This document shows positions 44,853 through 53,957 of a DNA stretch of 64,000 bases, piece by piece. Source of the DNA: Candidatus Gordonibacter avicola (GTDB lineage Bacteria > Actinomycetota > Coriobacteriia > Coriobacteriales > Eggerthellaceae); assembly GCA_019113915.1 (NCBI GenBank), contig DXGM01000027.1:62001-126000 (forward strand). The letters are read 5' to 3'. Below the pieces are notes generated by a model that was not told the DNA's origin, made no database searches, and worked only from the letters and a program-made list of their open reading frames with translations. The translations under genes and the position numbers were made by a program. Within the stretch, counting starts at the first letter, position 1. Each line of letters begins with the position of its first letter.

Positions 44853-44876
44853 CCCCGACGTTGCGTCGGGGTTTTT
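44853..44876 (+). terminator. Rho-independent terminator upstream of MFS gene
   Basis: CCCCGACG and CGTCGGGG form a perfect 8-bp stem with a 3-nt loop, followed by TTTTT. No plus-strand gene precedes it, so it may end a short leader transcript and act as an attenuator for the MFS gene at 44910, or shield that gene from antisense reads. Confidence 0.75.
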
Positions 44877-44909
44877 ACTGCTTTCTGTTGTTTACAGAAA
44901 GGACTTCCT

Positions 44910-46211
44910 ATGACGCGTTCTCTTGCTCCCCGGTTTTTGTTATCGGGCGCGCTTTCGCTGTTGGGTAACTCGGTGGCCGGTGTGGCGTTGCCGCTTGTGT
45001 TGTTGGCGACCACCGGCGACGCATTGGCGGCAGGTACGTTGGCGCTTATTTGCGCGGTGCCGCAGATGCTCATTGGCATTGCGGGCGGGGCGGCGCTCGA
45101 CCGCTTCAACCGGCGCGACATTTCTATTCTTTCCGACCTTGTGTCGGCCGTGAGCGTGGCGCTTATCCCTGTGGTGGATATGGTGTGGGGGCTGAACTTC
45201 GGGTGGTTTATCGTGTTGGGCCTGATGGGAGCTGTGGGCGATATCCCGGGTATGACTGCACGCGATGCCCTTCTGCCTGCTGTCGTGGAGCGCGACGGGC
45301 GCGACTTGCAGCGGTTCATGGGGCTGTCACAGTCGCTCGATTCGCTCACTACTATTGTGGGCCCGGCGCTCGCGGCGCTGTTCATAGGCGCGGTGGGCGG
45401 CGTGCCGTCGCTCTGGTTCACGGCGACGCTCTCGATGCTGGCCGCGCTCGTCACCTGCACCTTGCCGCATTCGGTGGGCGCGGAGGGTCTGCGCGATGCC
45501 GCCCACAGCGAAGGGCGCGGCGCGGTGGCTTCGGCGTTTCATGCGCTGCGCACCGGTGTGCGCGTACTGTTCCGCACTGACGGCATTCTGACCGCTTCCA
45601 CGCTGCTTTCGTTCGGCATTGTGATGGTGATGGGGTCGTTCCAGGGTCTGGTACTGCCCGTGCACTTCACGGAGAATGGGCATCCCGAACTGCTGGGCTA
45701 TGTGTTGTCGGCCATGTCGTTTGGCCTGTTGGCAAGCTCGCTTGGGTATGCGGCGGTGGCACCAAAGCTCTCGAGACGCGCCTGGTATGTACTCTCGCTC
45801 GTCGGCATGGCGGCGGGTGTGGCGGTGCTCGGAACGCTGCCGGACTTCCCGTTCATGCTGGCAGGCGCGGTGCTCTTGGGCGTGAGTGCAGGGCCGGCCT
45901 CGGCGCTGCTGGGATTCTTCATGTTCGACCGCATTCCCGAGGAATCGCGCGGCAGTGCCCTTGGCACGCAAAACTCGCTTATGCTGGTGGCTGCGCCGGT
46001 TGCCGTGTTCGCCACCTCGGCCGTCGTGAGTGTGTTCGGCGAAGGTGTGGCGGCGCTAGCCCTGGTAGGGTGCTGGATTGCGGTGTCGCTCTGGGCCGCC
46101 GCCACGAAGAGCATGCGCACACTCGACGAGGAAAAGCCCGCACCGGCCACCGCCCCCGAATCCACCGGCAGCGCATCAACTCAGCCCCAACCAGGTGATA
46201 CATCCTGCTAA
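44910..46211 (+). CDS. MFS transporter, EntS/MefA-like exporter branch
   Basis: The 433-residue protein has twelve helices. RFLLSGALSLLGNSVAGVALP and a GGAALDRFNRRDI motif A place it in the MFS_3 group of siderophore/macrolide exporters. The last ~30 residues are a hydrophilic Pro/Ala/Ser tail. AGAAAGGA precedes the ATG. It stands alone between a terminator-like hairpin and the SDR gene. Confidence 0.88.
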   Translation: MTRSLAPRFLLSGALSLLGNSVAGVALPLVLLATTGDALAAGTLALICAVPQMLIGIAGGAALDRFNRRDISILSDLVSAVSVALIPVVDMVWGLNFGWFIVLGLMGAVGDIPGMTARDALLPAVVERDGRDLQRFMGLSQSLDSLTTIVGPALAALFIGAVGGVPSLWFTATLSMLAALVTCTLPHSVGAEGLRDAAHSEGRGAVASAFHALRTGVRVLFRTDGILTASTLLSFGIVMVMGSFQGLVLPVHFTENGHPELLGYVLSAMSFGLLASSLGYAAVAPKLSRRAWYVLSLVGMAAGVAVLGTLPDFPFMLAGAVLLGVSAGPASALLGFFMFDRIPEESRGSALGTQNSLMLVAAPVAVFATSAVVSVFGEGVAALALVGCWIAVSLWAAATKSMRTLDEEKPAPATAPESTGSASTQPQPGDTSC

Positions 46212-46368
46212 GCGTCACCTTCGCCACACGCTGGTTATCAACCTGATTTCGCGCGGGTCGCGCCTTTCCAACGGACGCGCGGGCGGCGGAAACGGCCGGC
46301 GCGGGCGCTCCTATGATGCGGAGGAATGCTTGGGCGCTTGTGCGCCCTCCGACGAAAGGAGCGCCATC

Positions 46369-47895
46369 ATGGCAAAAACAGCCCTGGTTACCGGCGCGAC
46401 GAGCGGCATCGGCGAGTCCCTCTGCCTGCTGTTCGCCAGCGACGGTTATGATTTGGTTACCGTGGCCCGCGACGAAGAGTCCCTGAAAAAGCAGGCGGAG
46501 GAACTGCGCGCCCTTGATGTGGACGTACTGCCCGTCGCCTGCGACCTCTCCGACCCGAATTCCGCGCGCACCATCTTTAAGCGCGTAAAGGAAGCCGGCA
46601 AGGAAATTGAAATCCTTGTGAACGACGCTGGCTATAGCCCGGCCGGCCGGTTCTCGGAGTTGTCCGTGGCCGACATCCGCGCGATGCTCCAGGTGAGCGT
46701 CACCAGCTTGGCCGAACTCACCAACGTGTTTCTGCAGCCCATGCTGGAGCGCGGGCACGGTCGCATCCTCAACATGAGTTCAATGATGGCGAAAACGCCG
46801 TGCCCCTACAATGCCCTTTACGGCGCGGCGAAGGTGTTCGTGCTGTCGTTCTCCACGGCGCTTGCGCACGAACTGCGCGGCTCGGGCGTGACCGTGACCA
46901 CCGTGTGCCCCGGCGCCACGCGCACGAACTTCCCGAAGAACGCCGGCATTGAAGGCGCTCCTGCGTGGAAATATTTCTCCATGAGCGCTGATGAGACAGC
47001 CATTCGCGTGTACCGCGCGCTCATGCGCGGCGAGCTGTGCGCCGTCACCGGCTGGTACAACAAAGTGGGTGCGTTCGGCGTGCGCTTCATGCCGATGGGC
47101 TTCCAGCTGATGGCCGGCGAGTGGCTCATGGGCACGCGCACCCATCCGCTCGATCACGAGGGCACCGAGGAAGGTGCTGGTCAGCGTGGCGAAGGTGCGG
47201 ACGGAAAGGGCCAAAGCGGGCAAAGTCAAAGCGAAGGGCGCAAGGATGGCGACCAGCGCGGTGGGAAGGCCGACGCACGCAAGGACGACAAGGGCAGCAG
47301 CGCCCCGCACTACCAGCGAGAACATCCCTTGGGCCGCGATGGCCAGCGCGGCTGGTACGACGGCGGCCGCGAGGCGCGCGTGAGCCCCTGGGTATTTGCC
47401 GCCCGCAAGGTTTCAGGTATCCCAGCCATCATTCGCCACGAGCGCTCGGCACGCGTGGCTCCTTGGGAAGGTCGCCCTCAGCGCGTGCAGCAGCCCGCGG
47501 GTGCACAACCGATGGGCTCCACCCCTCCCCGCGAGAACCGCGCGGGTGACCCCTGCGGCGGTGGCGTCGGCTGGCGCGCAAACACGCTCGGCTGCAAGAT
47601 CTATCGTGAAGAAGGCGGCCGCGGCCAGCAGCAGAACCAAGGTCAAAGCCAGGGTCAGGCCCAGGGCCAGCGTCAAAAGCAGGAGCAATCCCAAAGCAAA
47701 CCTCAAGCCCAAAGCCAAAGCCAATCCCAAGGCCAGCAGCAACACGTTCCCAGCAACATGCCACACTCCGAGGCTGACAAGCCCAACACAAACATGCCAA
47801 AGCCCCAACCCGGCCCCGGCAAGTACGCCGGCCCTACTCGCGACGGCGAGCCCGCCGATCTCGGCCGCTTCACCCAGCGCGGCTCCAGGCATTAG
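46369..47895 (+). CDS. Short-chain dehydrogenase with long low-complexity tail
   Basis: The ATG at 46369 has AAAGGAG upstream. Residues 1-260 are a complete classical SDR: NAD(P) motif TGATSGIG (8-15), NDAG (85-88), catalytic Ser138, Tyr151 and Lys155 (YGAAK). Residues 263-508 are an unusual tail. It first has Gly/Lys/Asp/Gln-rich disorder, then a short possibly ordered Trp-containing region (about 330-390), then a Gln/Ser-rich tract (about 420-455) and a Pro-rich end. Normal SDRs end near 250-280. The reading frame is continuous with strong GC3 use throughout, so the tail is probably real. Confidence 0.85.
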   Translation: MAKTALVTGATSGIGESLCLLFASDGYDLVTVARDEESLKKQAEELRALDVDVLPVACDLSDPNSARTIFKRVKEAGKEIEILVNDAGYSPAGRFSELSVADIRAMLQVSVTSLAELTNVFLQPMLERGHGRILNMSSMMAKTPCPYNALYGAAKVFVLSFSTALAHELRGSGVTVTTVCPGATRTNFPKNAGIEGAPAWKYFSMSADETAIRVYRALMRGELCAVTGWYNKVGAFGVRFMPMGFQLMAGEWLMGTRTHPLDHEGTEEGAGQRGEGADGKGQSGQSQSEGRKDGDQRGGKADARKDDKGSSAPHYQREHPLGRDGQRGWYDGGREARVSPWVFAARKVSGIPAIIRHERSARVAPWEGRPQRVQQPAGAQPMGSTPPRENRAGDPCGGGVGWRANTLGCKIYREEGGRGQQQNQGQSQGQAQGQRQKQEQSQSKPQAQSQSQSQGQQQHVPSNMPHSEADKPNTNMPKPQPGPGKYAGPTRDGEPADLGRFTQRGSRH

Positions 47896-48064
47896 CAAGT
47901 AACCCATTTCCCGTTTCCGATGCCGACGTCCCCAAAGGGCGCCGGCATCGCGCATCTCCAGAAGCAGTTTCCCCAGATCAATCCAGGTAATACCATCGGT
48001 ATGAGAAGACGGTACATACAGAAATCACCTCCCTTCTCCCCCCAATACGTGAAGTGAGCGATTT

Positions 48065-48102
48065 CCCCCTGTGCACACATGTGAAAAGGTATGCACAGGG
48101 GG
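48065..48102. promoter_or_regulatory. Perfect 11-bp inverted repeat upstream of MoOR3
   Basis: CCCCCTGTGCA (48065-48075) and TGCACAGGGGG (48092-48102) flank a 16-nt spacer containing CACATGTG, 76 bp upstream of the enzyme start. It could be a regulator site or leader hairpin. Further upstream, GGTA/TACC half-sites recur (47987-48002). Confidence 0.5.
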
Positions 48103-48177
48103 TTTGGCTTGGGGCGCAGCAGTAGCCGCCAAGCCACCAAGCTCATCGTTCGAAGAGACGAAAGGAGAGGGAGCTTC

Positions 48178-50430
48178 ATGGGAGAGAAACGAGACTACAC
48201 CACCGTCGATCACGAAAAGCCGTATCGCTTTGACGAAGACGGGCTGCACGTGACCAGGGGGTGCGGATGGTCGGCGCCGGGATGCCACCTCGGATGCGGC
48301 GTTCTGCTGTTTACCGACGACAACGGAAAGCTCGTTAAAGTGGAGGGTGACCCCGAGAATCCCTTCAACCAGGGGCGCTTGTGCGTGCGCTGCCTCGATC
48401 TGCCGGAAGTCGTGTATTCGCCGGACCGCATCCTACACCCGATGAAACGCGACCCGAAAAACCGCGGCAAGAACCAGTGGGAGCAGATAAGCTGGGACGT
48501 TGCGCTCGACGAAATCGCCGGGAAAATCCTGGAAGCCAAGGAAGAATACGGCCCGGAATCCGTGGCATTCTACTCGGGCACCGGCCGCGACATCGGCCAG
48601 TACATCACGCGTTTGTGCTGGGGATTCAATAGCCCCAACTTCGTGTTCATGATGTCGGGCCAGTCATGCTATTCGCCGCGCGTTGCCGGCTGCTTTTCAA
48701 CCTCTGGGTCGTTCTGGGTGGGCGACTACGCGCAGCAGTTCCCCGACCGCTACGACAATCCGAACTGGGAACAGCCCGACCTCATTGTGATCTGGGGCAA
48801 TAACCCCATCATATCGAACTCCGACGGCCTGTACGGTCACTGGGTGGTCGACTGCATGAAGCGAGGTACAAAGGCCATCGTCGTTGACCCTCGCTTGACC
48901 TGGCTCGCTTCGCGCGCCGAACTCTTCCTGCAGATTCGCCCTGGCACCGACGGCGCCCTGGCGCTTGGCATGGTGAACTACCTGATAGAGAACGACCTCT
49001 ACGACCATGAGTTCGTCGACCTGTGGTGCTACGGCTTCGATGAACTGGCCGAACGCGCCCGCGAATACCCGCTTGACGAAGTTGCCGCCATCACGGAAAT
49101 CCCCGCGGACGAAATCGCCGCCGCCGCCCGCCGCATCGGCACAGCAGAGCGCGCCATTTTGCAGTGGGGCGTTGCCATCGACCAAATCAAAGAAACCATC
49201 CCCACAGCGCAGGCCGTGCTCGCGCTCTTCGAAATTACCGGCAACATCGGCAAACCCGGCACCATGCAGCAGCCCGCAAGCATTCTCAACTACGCCGCTG
49301 GCTGGGGCTCCGAATTCCTCACGCCGGAGCAGGAGGCGAAACGCATCGGCCAGGAGGAACACCCGCTCATCAAGATGGGCTTCCAGGAATGCGTCACCGA
49401 CGACTACATCAAGTGCCTCGAAACGGGCACGCCCTACCCCATCAAGGTGGCATGGATGCAGACTACCAACCCCCTGGCCTGCACCGGCGTCGACGCGAAG
49501 CGCACCCTGGCCGCGCATATGAACATCGACACCATCGTGTGCGTCGACCTGTTCATGACACCCACCGCCATGGCGCTGGCCGACTACTTCCTGCCCGCGT
49601 GCACGTATGCCGAACGCAACGGCCTGCGTATCGGCGACGGCGCGCAGCGTGCCGAAACCATCAACAAGGCCATCGAGCCTTTGGGCGAGTCAAGGTCTGA
49701 CATGCAGATATGTCTCGACATTGGCAAGCGCATCTCGCCTGAGGCCTGGCCGTGGGACACGGTGGAGGACATGTACTCCGACATCCTGGAAGAGACCGGC
49801 CACTCCTTCGAAGAAATGCAGGAGCTGGCGCCCGGCTATCCGCCGTTCGACTACCGCATGCACGAAAAAGGCCTGCTGCGCGAGGATGGCAACCCCGGCT
49901 TCCAAACCGCAACGGGTCGCATCGAGCTGTGGTGCACCATGTACAATTCGCTCGGCCTCGACCCGCTTCCGTCTTATGAAGAGCCAGTGCCCAGCCCCCG
50001 GTCAACACCGGAGCTGTTCGAAGAGTACCCGCTCGTGCTTACCACCGGCGCACGCGTGTGGAGCATGTTCCATTCGGAGCATCGTCAGATTCCGCGCATG
50101 CGCGCCCTGCACCCCGAGCCTCTGGTGTATGTCAACCCGGCCACCGCTGCGAAGTATGGCGTAAAGGACGGCGACTGGGTGTGGCTGGAGAATATGCACG
50201 GGCGCTGCAAGCGTCAGGTGCGCGAAACGCCCATCGTGAACGAGCACACCATCAACACCGATCACGCCTGGTGGCGCCCGGAAGCGCCGTGCGAGCTGGA
50301 CGAGGGCCTGTACGATTTGTGGGACCTCACCGTTGAGAACCTTCTGCCCTACGACTGCGGCGCGTCCGGCTTCGGCGCGAATTACAAGAACACCATTTGC
50401 AAGATGTACCCGGTAGCGGAAGGAGCGTAA
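48178..50430 (+). CDS. Molybdopterin oxidoreductase, acetylene-hydratase-like (MoOR3)
   Basis: AAAGGAGAGG sets the start at 48178. The 750-residue enzyme is the closest relative of MoOR1 (both begin with a VDHEKP segment about ten residues in). Cysteines C29, C36, C40, C69 and C72 surround the expected Fe-S site; C29 is absent in MoOR1. C164 in SCYSPR is the probable Mo ligand, and LVLTTGARVW opens the C-terminal cofactor domain. There is no Tat signal. Ferredoxin, MFS, zinc-ribbon and LuxR genes follow on the same strand. Substrate unknown. Confidence 0.92.
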   Translation: MGEKRDYTTVDHEKPYRFDEDGLHVTRGCGWSAPGCHLGCGVLLFTDDNGKLVKVEGDPENPFNQGRLCVRCLDLPEVVYSPDRILHPMKRDPKNRGKNQWEQISWDVALDEIAGKILEAKEEYGPESVAFYSGTGRDIGQYITRLCWGFNSPNFVFMMSGQSCYSPRVAGCFSTSGSFWVGDYAQQFPDRYDNPNWEQPDLIVIWGNNPIISNSDGLYGHWVVDCMKRGTKAIVVDPRLTWLASRAELFLQIRPGTDGALALGMVNYLIENDLYDHEFVDLWCYGFDELAERAREYPLDEVAAITEIPADEIAAAARRIGTAERAILQWGVAIDQIKETIPTAQAVLALFEITGNIGKPGTMQQPASILNYAAGWGSEFLTPEQEAKRIGQEEHPLIKMGFQECVTDDYIKCLETGTPYPIKVAWMQTTNPLACTGVDAKRTLAAHMNIDTIVCVDLFMTPTAMALADYFLPACTYAERNGLRIGDGAQRAETINKAIEPLGESRSDMQICLDIGKRISPEAWPWDTVEDMYSDILEETGHSFEEMQELAPGYPPFDYRMHEKGLLREDGNPGFQTATGRIELWCTMYNSLGLDPLPSYEEPVPSPRSTPELFEEYPLVLTTGARVWSMFHSEHRQIPRMRALHPEPLVYVNPATAAKYGVKDGDWVWLENMHGRCKRQVRETPIVNEHTINTDHAWWRPEAPCELDEGLYDLWDLTVENLLPYDCGASGFGANYKNTICKMYPVAEGA

Positions 50431-50435
50431 GCCAT

Positions 50436-50777
50436 ATGGGCGCAAAGGGATTGTTGGTCGATTACGAATGGTGCACAGGGTGCCACACCTGCGAAGTGGC
50501 CTGCCAACTTGAGCACGGCTACCCAAGCGACCAGTGGGGCATCAAAGTGCACGAAGTGGGCCCATGGGAGTACGCGCCAAAGAAGTGGCAGTACAGCTAC
50601 CTGCCCGCGCCCACGGACCAGTGCGATTTGTGCGGCGCGCGCGTGGCGAAGGGCCACGTGCCCACCTGCGTAAAGCACTGCCAGGCGCAGGTTTTGAAGT
50701 ACGGGGATATTGAAGATTTGGCGCGCGAGCTGGCCCAAAAGCCCAAGCAGACCCTGTTCTGCTGCGCGTCAGCTTAA
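50436..50777 (+). CDS. Small two-cluster ferredoxin subunit (locus 3)
   Basis: AAGGAG lies before the ATG at 50436, 5 bp after the enzyme stop. The 113-residue protein has C13, C16, C19, C23, C63, C66, C78 and C82; the ninth cysteine of the other two copies (position 86) is Val here, so it is not essential for the two [4Fe-4S] clusters. Partner of MoOR3. Confidence 0.9.
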   Translation: MGAKGLLVDYEWCTGCHTCEVACQLEHGYPSDQWGIKVHEVGPWEYAPKKWQYSYLPAPTDQCDLCGARVAKGHVPTCVKHCQAQVLKYGDIEDLARELAQKPKQTLFCCASA

Positions 50778-50856
50778 CCGTACCGGCTTGTTTCGGCGCC
50801 TGATGAGAGGGGAAACACCATCGGGCGCCGGCATCATTACGAAAGGGGAACACTTC

Positions 50857-52086
50857 ATGAATAAGAAAACTCGGGCATGGATTCCTGTATGGGCCATTAT
50901 TATCGCCAGCGTGCTCATTGCATTTGAGTACGGCAAGGTGCCGCCCGCCGCACCAAACATGATGGAAGTGCTGGGCATTTCCTACACCACCCAAGGCCTC
51001 ATGATGACCATGTTTTCCATCGCGGCTGTGGTCATGGCGCTGTTCGGCGGCGCGCTCATGGATCGCTTCGGCGCGCGCAAAGTGGTCAGCATTGCGCTTT
51101 TAGTGTCCATCGTGGGCAATGTGGTTGGCCTGTTCTGGACAAGTGATGTGGGCATTTTGGTAACCCGCGCGCTGGAAGGCTGCGGTTACGGCGCAGCCAT
51201 GACCGCAGGCCCTGGCATTATCGCCATGTGGTACGAGCCCAAAAAGCGTGGCCTCGCCAACGGCGTGTGGGGCGCGAACGTCGGCTTCGCCATGATGATT
51301 GTGACGTTGTCCGCCACCCCCATCATGGAGAACAGCAACTGGACGGGCATGTGGATCTTCGGCCTCATTGGTGCGGTGCTGGCCTTCATGCTGGTGGTTG
51401 TGTGCGTGAAAGCGCCAGCCGAATCCGAGCGTAAGGACCTGGAAGAAACCACCGGCGTCAAAGAAGATACCGAGAAGCATGGTGTTTTGTGGGGCTACTT
51501 AGCTCCGCTGTCCCTGCTGAGCGCCGTCATGTTCTTCCTGGTGGGCGGCGCAACCGACGCGTTCAACGCCTTCACCATTCCCTTCCTGAACGTCGAGAAC
51601 GGCTGGAGCGAAGGCGCGGCGAACATGTGCGCAACCATTGCGGCCGCGGGTATGCTGGTCGGCGGCACCACGATGGGCGTAGTGCTTGCGCGGACGAAGG
51701 ACAAGGGCATGTTGCTGTTTGTCGATATGCTGGTGTGCGCTATCGGCCTCTTCCTGTGGTTCAACCTGAACATTGGTGTAGTGGGAACGTATATCATCGC
51801 CTTTGTGCTGGGATGCTTCCTGGGCGCTGCGCCCACCGTGTTCTTCGCGATGGCTCCTGAGGTGGCACGTTCGCCGAAAACGGTTGGTGCCGCAACCGCC
51901 GTGGTGGTGCTCGGGCAAAACGGTGGCACCCTGGCCGTGCCCGCACTTGTTGGCATGATTCTTGACAGCGCTGGCTACAGTGCAGCGGCGGTGGCCATGG
52001 GCGCGTTGTCGCTGGTGGCGTGCGCAATCTGCCTGTTCGCTTTCCGCCGCATCTACAACAAGAGCAAGCGGGTCACGCTCGAATAG
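50857..52086 (+). CDS. MFS transporter (locus 3)
   Basis: The start at 50857 follows GAAAGGGG. The 409-residue protein has twelve helices with motif A GALMDRFGARKVV and a GCGYGAAMTAGPGIIAMWYEP stretch in helix 4-5, as in the anion and nitrate-like MFS branches. It lies downstream of the ferredoxin gene and probably imports or exports the MoOR3 substrate or product. It is only distantly similar to the two locus 2 carriers. Confidence 0.88.
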   Translation: MNKKTRAWIPVWAIIIASVLIAFEYGKVPPAAPNMMEVLGISYTTQGLMMTMFSIAAVVMALFGGALMDRFGARKVVSIALLVSIVGNVVGLFWTSDVGILVTRALEGCGYGAAMTAGPGIIAMWYEPKKRGLANGVWGANVGFAMMIVTLSATPIMENSNWTGMWIFGLIGAVLAFMLVVVCVKAPAESERKDLEETTGVKEDTEKHGVLWGYLAPLSLLSAVMFFLVGGATDAFNAFTIPFLNVENGWSEGAANMCATIAAAGMLVGGTTMGVVLARTKDKGMLLFVDMLVCAIGLFLWFNLNIGVVGTYIIAFVLGCFLGAAPTVFFAMAPEVARSPKTVGAATAVVVLGQNGGTLAVPALVGMILDSAGYSAAAVAMGALSLVACAICLFAFRRIYNKSKRVTLE

Positions 52087-52112
52087 CGACAGCGAGCATA
52101 CGCAGTTCTAAA

Positions 52113-52144
52113 CGGTGGGCATCGGATTTACTCGATGCCCACCG
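52113..52144. terminator. Perfect 12-bp hairpin between MFS and zinc-ribbon genes
   Basis: CGGTGGGCATCG pairs with CGATGCCCACCG across an 8-nt loop, 27 bp after the MFS stop and 26 bp before the zinc-ribbon start. It has no T-run, so it is more likely a stem that limits readthrough or protects the upstream mRNA. Confidence 0.55.
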
Positions 52145-52169
52145 CGAAGATTCGAGGTGAGGTACCGTT

Positions 52170-52370
52170 ATGAGGGAACACTGCTTTCCGTGCCGAAACT
52201 GTGGGAAATGCCATCCCCCTTACCGCCGGGGTTTGTGTCCTGCGTGTCTGAGCGCAAACAAGCCTGACGCAAAGGTGTGCGCAACCTGCGGCTTTGTTTT
52301 CCCCGCCTCACCAGGAACGAAGGGCGGCTTGGGTAGTTTTTCATCGCGTGGCACACACGACAAGGTTTGA
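52170..52370 (+). CDS. Small zinc-ribbon protein (locus 3)
   Basis: The 66-residue product has CFPCRNCGKC, CPAC and CATCG, then PASPG and a Gly/Ser-rich end, the same plan as the copies at 14827 and 43647. GAGGTGAGG lies upstream of the ATG. It ends 23 bp before the LuxR gene and is probably co-transcribed with it. Confidence 0.75.
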   Translation: MREHCFPCRNCGKCHPPYRRGLCPACLSANKPDAKVCATCGFVFPASPGTKGGLGSFSSRGTHDKV

Positions 52371-52393
52371 GCCGAGACCACAGGAGGTGACCG

Positions 52394-53893
52394 TTGACTG
52401 CTCAAGAGAAGCACCTGTTCTCTGAATATGAGAGCACGCGCGCGGCCGAAAGCGACGGTCGCGACCTGCTTATCGGCAACAGTTCGCGCTACGTCATCTT
52501 GGGCATTGTGGCGCTGGCCGCCTACTGGGCCTGGATCTTTTCCATCTTCCACGCCAACGTGCTGAACCCGTTCGCGGCGGAGGAATTTAACGCCTACCTG
52601 ATGCTCTGCGTTATTGTTGCGGGCAGCTCAGCGCTGAGTATGGGAGCGTTTGTCCTGTTCGGGTGCTATTTACAGCGCATGGTAGACCGCATGTGGTTTA
52701 CCGTAGGCATCGCCTTGCTGTCGCTTTTAACGGAGGCTCCCGCGTTTCTTGGGCAGGTGGGCGGCGAGCTGAGCTTCCCACAAGCGGGGGTGCTTTTCGC
52801 TATTGGAGGATTTGCGTCCTCGTTCATCTATTTGAAGACCGGCCCCTTTTTCGTGTGGCTGCGGCGCGCCAAGCTGATGCGCAGCATCGCGCTGGCGTTT
52901 TTGCTGGCGTCGCTTCTGTACTTTTTGCCGCTGTTTATGACCCCGGTGGTGGGAATTAGCCTGATAGCCTCCTTCCCCGTGGCGTCCGTGGCGTGCTCGC
53001 ATCTAGTGAACAAAGGCATCGGACCGAAGCGACTCGATGCCGCCGAGTCATGCAGCGCCTACCGCACAGCGATTCTTGAGCGGCTGCGGGAGTTTGTTCC
53101 CACACTGCCGCGCACCTTGTTGTATACGCTCATTTTCGGCGTGACTTCCTACGCAGTGCTCAAGCTTGCCGTGGAACAAGGAATGGTGATGGTGATTGCC
53201 GCCTCGATTGCGGTGTCATCTTTGGCATTTGCCGTTTACGTGCTATCGAAGAAGGTGAAGGCCGACTCGGATTTGTACCGCATGCTGCTGCTTCCGCTGA
53301 TTGCCCTTGCGGTGCTGCCGTTTCCCTACGTGCCAGAGATGCTGAAAATTTTCTTCCTGACGCTGATTATTTTTGGGTTCACCTGTTTTGATGCTATCAC
53401 CTGGGGCGATTTGGCTGACGAAATAAGCGACCGCCAGCTACCTATTTATGTGTCGTACGCGCCGCCCACCATCGGCAACTTTTTCGGCATCTTCATTGGA
53501 TGGAGCGTGGGCGCGCTGCTGTATGCCGAACTTGGGCAAGCGGAGTTCGACACGGGATATTCCATCTTTTCCATCATTATTGTTATTGCGCTCGTGATGC
53601 TGCTAGTGTGGGACCTCATTAAAAGCCGGAAGGAGGAATCCGGCGAGCCCCAGGCGGACGCGTTTCTCGATAAATGGAAAGCAGCGTGCGAAGAGATTGC
53701 CGAGACGCACGAGCTTACCAACCAGGAGACGAGGATTCACACCATGTTGGCGCGCGGGCGTAACCAGCACTACATTGCCGAGGAACTGTTCATTTCGCCG
53801 CACACGATTAAGACGCACACCTACCATATTTATAAGAAGTTGGGCATACACTCACAGCAGGAGCTGATTGATATGGTGGAGGCTAAGTTGTAG
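52394..53893 (+). CDS. LuxR-type regulator with polytopic membrane sensor domain (locus 3)
   Basis: The TTG start at 52394 is supported by GGAGGTGA placed correctly. The 499-residue protein has about twelve helices (40-410), a charged linker and a LuxR HTH (LTNQETRIHTMLARGRN, then HTIKTHTYHIYKKLGIHSQQ). It is the counterpart of the locus 1 regulator, but lies downstream of and co-directional with its presumed target operon, so it may be co-expressed with it. Confidence 0.9.
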   Translation: MTAQEKHLFSEYESTRAAESDGRDLLIGNSSRYVILGIVALAAYWAWIFSIFHANVLNPFAAEEFNAYLMLCVIVAGSSALSMGAFVLFGCYLQRMVDRMWFTVGIALLSLLTEAPAFLGQVGGELSFPQAGVLFAIGGFASSFIYLKTGPFFVWLRRAKLMRSIALAFLLASLLYFLPLFMTPVVGISLIASFPVASVACSHLVNKGIGPKRLDAAESCSAYRTAILERLREFVPTLPRTLLYTLIFGVTSYAVLKLAVEQGMVMVIAASIAVSSLAFAVYVLSKKVKADSDLYRMLLLPLIALAVLPFPYVPEMLKIFFLTLIIFGFTCFDAITWGDLADEISDRQLPIYVSYAPPTIGNFFGIFIGWSVGALLYAELGQAEFDTGYSIFSIIIVIALVMLLVWDLIKSRKEESGEPQADAFLDKWKAACEEIAETHELTNQETRIHTMLARGRNQHYIAEELFISPHTIKTHTYHIYKKLGIHSQQELIDMVEAKL

Positions 53894-53957
53894 AAGATGC
53901 GGGTGCGAAATTTTCGCGCGAGTGGGAGTCCTGGCTGCGGCCGGGGCTCCCGTTGTG

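Noticed and set aside
47413-47955. Hydrophobic minus-strand frame looking like membrane helices
   Set aside because: It is the antisense of the SDR tail, where CAG/CAA/AGC codons read backwards as Leu/Ala. No ribosome site.
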